Shown one piece after another: positions 22,342-24,455 of a DNA stretch of 24,455 nucleotides. Location of the stretch: NCBI GenBank assembly GCA_947629845.1, contig CANRFD010000007.1, positions 1-24,455 on the forward strand, written 5' to 3'. Below the pieces are notes generated by a model. That model was given only the letters and a program-made list of their open reading frames with translations. It did no database searches and was not told the DNA's origin. Source of the stretch: an uncultured Clostridia bacterium (GTDB lineage: Bacteria; Bacillota; Clostridia; Christensenellales; Borkfalkiaceae). Made by a program: the position numbers and the translations under genes. Positions within the stretch are counted from its first letter, which is position 1, and each line of letters begins with the position of its first letter.

Positions 22342-24207
22342 ATGATATACACATGTGAAGGCTGCGGGGCATGGTTCAGCGCCGAACTGCTGCGCGAGGC
22401 GATGGCGAAGAACGAGACGATCATCACCTGCCCCTACTGTAAGGCGACGACGCAATTCCGCGAGATGCAGCAATCGCGCATTGCAAAGGCGTACGACTTC
22501 CTCTCCATCGGGGAGTTCGGCTCGGCCAAGACGCTGTTTTTGAGCGCGATCGACGAGTCCAAGCGCAGAAAGCGCGCCCCTTCGCCCGACGCCTATCTCG
22601 GCTGCGCCCTCTGCGACTTCAGCGTGCGCACGGTGTTCAGCGAATCCGACCCCAACAAGCTCGAGCCGCCCCAGTTCATCTTTTACCGCGGCAGCGGCTT
22701 CGAACAGCAGTTCACCGAGTCCTACTACTACAGGATGGCGATCGAGAGCAACGGAGAGGGGGACGCCGCCGCGCTTCGGGAGGAGAACGACCGCATCCGC
22801 GGCTACGGGAACGAGATCGATAAGATCTTCGAGTACTATCAGGAGATCGCTTACACCCGCAAGAACGAGAACTACAGCGTGTTCATCGCCTACGAGGACG
22901 AACCCGACGACGGCTCGGCCAACCAAGGGTACAGGGTCGCGACGAGGGTGTACAACGACCTTCCCGCGATCAAGGACAAATCGCCCTTCCTCCCCGATAT
23001 CGAAAATTACGACAACGATAAACTGCGCTACGAGGCGGCCATTCTCTACGCCATCGAGCACTCCAACTGCATGCTCGTCATCGCCGATAACGACATCGAC
23101 ATGCGCCTGACGGGCATCTATCTGCGCTACTTCTACGGGCACGACTTCAACGGCGGCAGGCTGGGCTTCATCCGCTACCTCGACAAGATCCCCATCGCCC
23201 TGCGGGACAATCAGGCGGCGGAGAACGTCTTCGACATCGAGGACGGCAACCGCGGCTACAGCAACTTCGTAATGGAAAACAACGGCGTTACGGGGCCAAA
23301 GCCGCCCAAACCCGGGCCGGATGATCCGGATGGGGGCAAAGGGAAAAAAGGGCATGGAGGGTCGGAAAATCCGCCGGAGACGGCGAAGCCGAGAGAGGGG
23401 AACGGCATCTACGTGCCCCTGCCCAACGGACAGTTCAAATTCGGGCACTACCCGCAGCAGCTTGTGAAGGACGAGGCGGTGATTGCCCACTTCGACGCAT
23501 ACGAGAAGCCCTCGCCCCTCGATTCCAAGGATTGGCAGATCATGTTCTACAGCAAAAAGACGGGGCGTCCGTACACATGGTTCCGCGACGAGGAGTTCCA
23601 AGGGCACAAGTACCGCGCCATATACTTTACGCGCTTCCGCGATGTCTTTTGCGTCCAGCCCTCCGACATCCCCGCAAAGGAGCAGAAGGTGAACGGCTTT
23701 ATGACGCAAAATCTGTACGTCTTTGCCTTTGCGCCCATCATCTGGAACTCCATCGAGCAGTCCGTCCGCAGGGCGACGCTGTGCGCCAATCAGGCGCTCG
23801 ACAGCCGCGCCTTCAACGACACCGCGCTCGCCAACGGCTGGGAATTTTCGAGCATCCGCACTTGGCTGAACAACGAGTTCTTCTATACGGCGTTCGACGA
23901 AAAGCAGCGCGACGCGCTCTTCATGATGGGGGAGGGGGAGGATAAGGTGTGCCTCGTGGATACGCAGATCGACACCTCGCTCTTCAGAAAGAAGGAACGC
24001 CCCGTGCTCGGCAGCGACTACTTCAGGTGCATCGGCGGCATGTGCCGCGAATACGGCGTGCAGAACTACTGGGTGCTCGCCGACTTCGTGAATACCTCGG
24101 ACGAGGAGGCGGCCGTCGTGTTCCCCGAACGGCAGGGAGAGATCTCCGCAATGTCGGTGGACAATACCTCGGTCGCGGTCGTCCCCAAAGTTATTCTGAC
24201 TCTGTAA
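22342..24207 (+). CDS. Zn-ribbon, TPR-like, TIR-like and DUF6273 protein, 621 aa
   Basis: The protein has four parts. Residues 1-40 form a zinc ribbon (Cys5, Cys8, Cys30, Cys33). Residues 43-100 are TPR-like (AYDFLSIGEFGSAKTLFLSA, PDAYLGCALCDF). Residues ~177-295 are TIR-like: YSVFIAYEDE, ATRVYNDL, and KLRYEAAILYAIEHSNCMLV follow the FICYKETD / IAxELYDAL / YIFAALNSAKVMLVV pattern of a Firmicute family with the same ribbon-TPR-TIR order. Where that family has WVKNEWSRFL with the catalytic glutamate, this protein reads RLTGIYLRYF, so NAD hydrolysis looks lost. After a Pro/Gly/Lys linker (316-352), residues ~356-621 resemble DUF6273 (IIWNSIEQ, LDSRAFND, WEFSSIRTWLNNEFF, DKVCLVDT). No membrane segment is present. 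AAGGAG precedes the ATG. It is the last gene before the terminators. TIR domains act in immunity and in protein docking; I favour docking here. Confidence 0.85.
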   Translation: MIYTCEGCGAWFSAELLREAMAKNETIITCPYCKATTQFREMQQSRIAKAYDFLSIGEFGSAKTLFLSAIDESKRRKRAPSPDAYLGCALCDFSVRTVFSESDPNKLEPPQFIFYRGSGFEQQFTESYYYRMAIESNGEGDAAALREENDRIRGYGNEIDKIFEYYQEIAYTRKNENYSVFIAYEDEPDDGSANQGYRVATRVYNDLPAIKDKSPFLPDIENYDNDKLRYEAAILYAIEHSNCMLVIADNDIDMRLTGIYLRYFYGHDFNGGRLGFIRYLDKIPIALRDNQAAENVFDIEDGNRGYSNFVMENNGVTGPKPPKPGPDDPDGGKGKKGHGGSENPPETAKPREGNGIYVPLPNGQFKFGHYPQQLVKDEAVIAHFDAYEKPSPLDSKDWQIMFYSKKTGRPYTWFRDEEFQGHKYRAIYFTRFRDVFCVQPSDIPAKEQKVNGFMTQNLYVFAFAPIIWNSIEQSVRRATLCANQALDSRAFNDTALANGWEFSSIRTWLNNEFFYTAFDEKQRDALFMMGEGEDKVCLVDTQIDTSLFRKKERPVLGSDYFRCIGGMCREYGVQNYWVLADFVNTSDEEAAVVFPERQGEISAMSVDNTSVAVVPKVILTL

Positions 24208-24212
24208 AACGA

Positions 24213-24241
24213 GGGAGCCGAACGAATGGCGTTCGGCTCCC
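24213..24241 (+). terminator. Perfect 12-bp hairpin after the operon
   Basis: GGGAGCCGAACG and its exact reverse complement CGTTCGGCTCCC enclose a 5-base loop (AATGG), starting 5 bases after the last stop codon. The tract after it is only moderately T-rich (TGTCTGTATTTG), so it may be a weak terminator or a 3'-end stabilising stem placed before the stronger one. Confidence 0.75.
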
Positions 24242-24269
24242 TGTCTGTATTTGTACCGTTTTGTACTTT

Positions 24270-24299
24270 GCGGCCGACGCCCTCTCGGCCGCTTTTTTT
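24270..24299 (+). terminator. Rho-independent terminator
   Basis: GCGGCCGA, a 7-base loop, TCGGCCGC and then seven T residues form a standard intrinsic terminator. It ends the nine-gene transcript and separates it from the promoter that follows about 30 bases later. Confidence 0.88.
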
Positions 24300-24331
24300 G
24301 CGGCTGCATGCAAGAATGTTGGACGAGCGTA

Positions 24332-24360
24332 TTGACAGATTTCACAGCCTGTGATATAAT
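24332..24360 (+). promoter_or_regulatory. Consensus sigma-A promoter
   Basis: TTGACA (24332-24337) and TATAAT (24355-24360) are both exact consensus boxes with a 17-base spacer, and TGA directly before the -10 box adds an extended -10 element. Transcription should start near 24367. Full-consensus promoters usually need a repressor or are used for high constitutive expression. Confidence 0.9.
24342..24354. promoter_or_regulatory. Palindrome in the promoter spacer, candidate operator
   Basis: TCACAG-C-CTGTGA is a perfect inverted repeat with a one-base centre lying wholly between the -35 and -10 boxes. A dimeric repressor bound here would block RNA polymerase. The regulator is not in the window. 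Confidence 0.5.
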
Positions 24361-24394
24361 ATTACAATAAAAGTCGGCAATTTTCAACAAATAC

Positions 24395-24455
24395 GAAGAG
24401 GAATAGGAAAACGCTATGAAAACTTATCTCTTGACCGTGCTGCTTGCCGCGATCC
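24395..24455 (+). CDS. Start of a membrane or exported protein, cut by the window end
   Basis: A purine-rich ribosome site (GAAGAGGA, 24395-24402) precedes the ATG at 24416. Only 13 codons remain: MKTYLLTVLLAAI. A lysine followed by a hydrophobic run suits a signal peptide or a first membrane segment. The gene has its own promoter and is separated from the operon by two terminators, so it is not likely to be part of the system. The family cannot be told. Confidence 0.6.

Noticed and set aside
23302..23400. A frameshift or foreign insert in the Pro/Gly/Lys-rich stretch of the last gene
   Set aside because: The frame stays open and the domains on both sides are in the same frame; this is a flexible linker between the TIR-like and DUF6273 parts.
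1..24455. CRISPR arrays, tRNA or rRNA genes, insertion sequences, riboswitches, integrase or attachment sites
   Set aside because: Genes fill almost all of the window; the only noncoding stretches are the short gaps and 24208-24415, which hold terminators and a promoter. No transposase or recombinase motifs or regularly spaced short repeats were found.

Overview
The window is a GC-rich stretch (third codon positions mostly G or C) of what is probably an uncultured low-abundance Firmicute, most likely a gut Clostridium-class bacterium. The pointers are a class C sortase fragment, BspA-like leucine-rich repeats, MBG/InlB-type surface repeats, a Zn-ribbon/TIR/DUF6273 protein of a kind common in Clostridia, strong AGGAG-type ribosome sites, and a textbook sigma-A promoter. 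The order or family cannot be fixed from the sequence alone.

The first ~230 bases look like a chimera. They read, in one frame, as a piece of a class C sortase, then a piece of the C-terminus of ribose-phosphate pyrophosphokinase, then the operon's first real gene. The first junction falls exactly on a peptide (THAVLSG) that both enzymes carry. This is what a contig-end misassembly would produce, so the true 5' end and promoter of the operon are not visible.

From about 230 to 24207 runs one convergence-free, all-plus-strand gene train of nine genes with gaps of 1-overlap to 22 bases, ended by two tandem hairpins at 24213-24299. In order: (1) a PD-(D/E)xK nuclease-like protein with a C-terminal helical domain; (2) a 388-residue protein of unknown function; (3) a 1349-residue SNF2-like ATPase with all main helicase motifs and a Cys cluster; (4) an 878-residue protein that can be aligned by eye to gene 3 along its whole length but has lost every catalytic motif, i.e. 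a pseudo-helicase partner; (5) a 562-residue multi-zinc-finger protein; (6) a 2282-residue protein with five membrane segments and about 17 MBG-like repeats outside the cell; (7) a 260-residue unknown; (8) a 1380-residue protein with a cytosolic N-terminal region, three membrane segments and a long BspA-type LRR exterior; (9) a 621-residue Zn-ribbon/TPR-like/TIR-like/DUF6273 protein whose TIR catalytic glutamate appears to be absent.

The combination of DNA-acting cytosolic proteins (nuclease, SNF2 ATPase, dead SNF2 paralogue, zinc-finger protein) with two giant membrane-anchored surface-repeat proteins and a TIR-like protein in one tight operon does not match any defence, secretion or DNA-uptake system I can name. 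I infer a multi-component system linking the cell surface to DNA or chromatin-like remodelling inside; anti-phage defence is one reading, but DNA uptake or contact-dependent signalling are not excluded.

After the terminators comes an independent transcription unit: a consensus sigma-A promoter (24332-24360) with a perfect palindrome filling its spacer, a ribosome site, and the first 13 codons of a membrane or exported protein cut by the window end. No tRNA, rRNA, CRISPR array, IS element or intergenic gap over 300 bases was seen.
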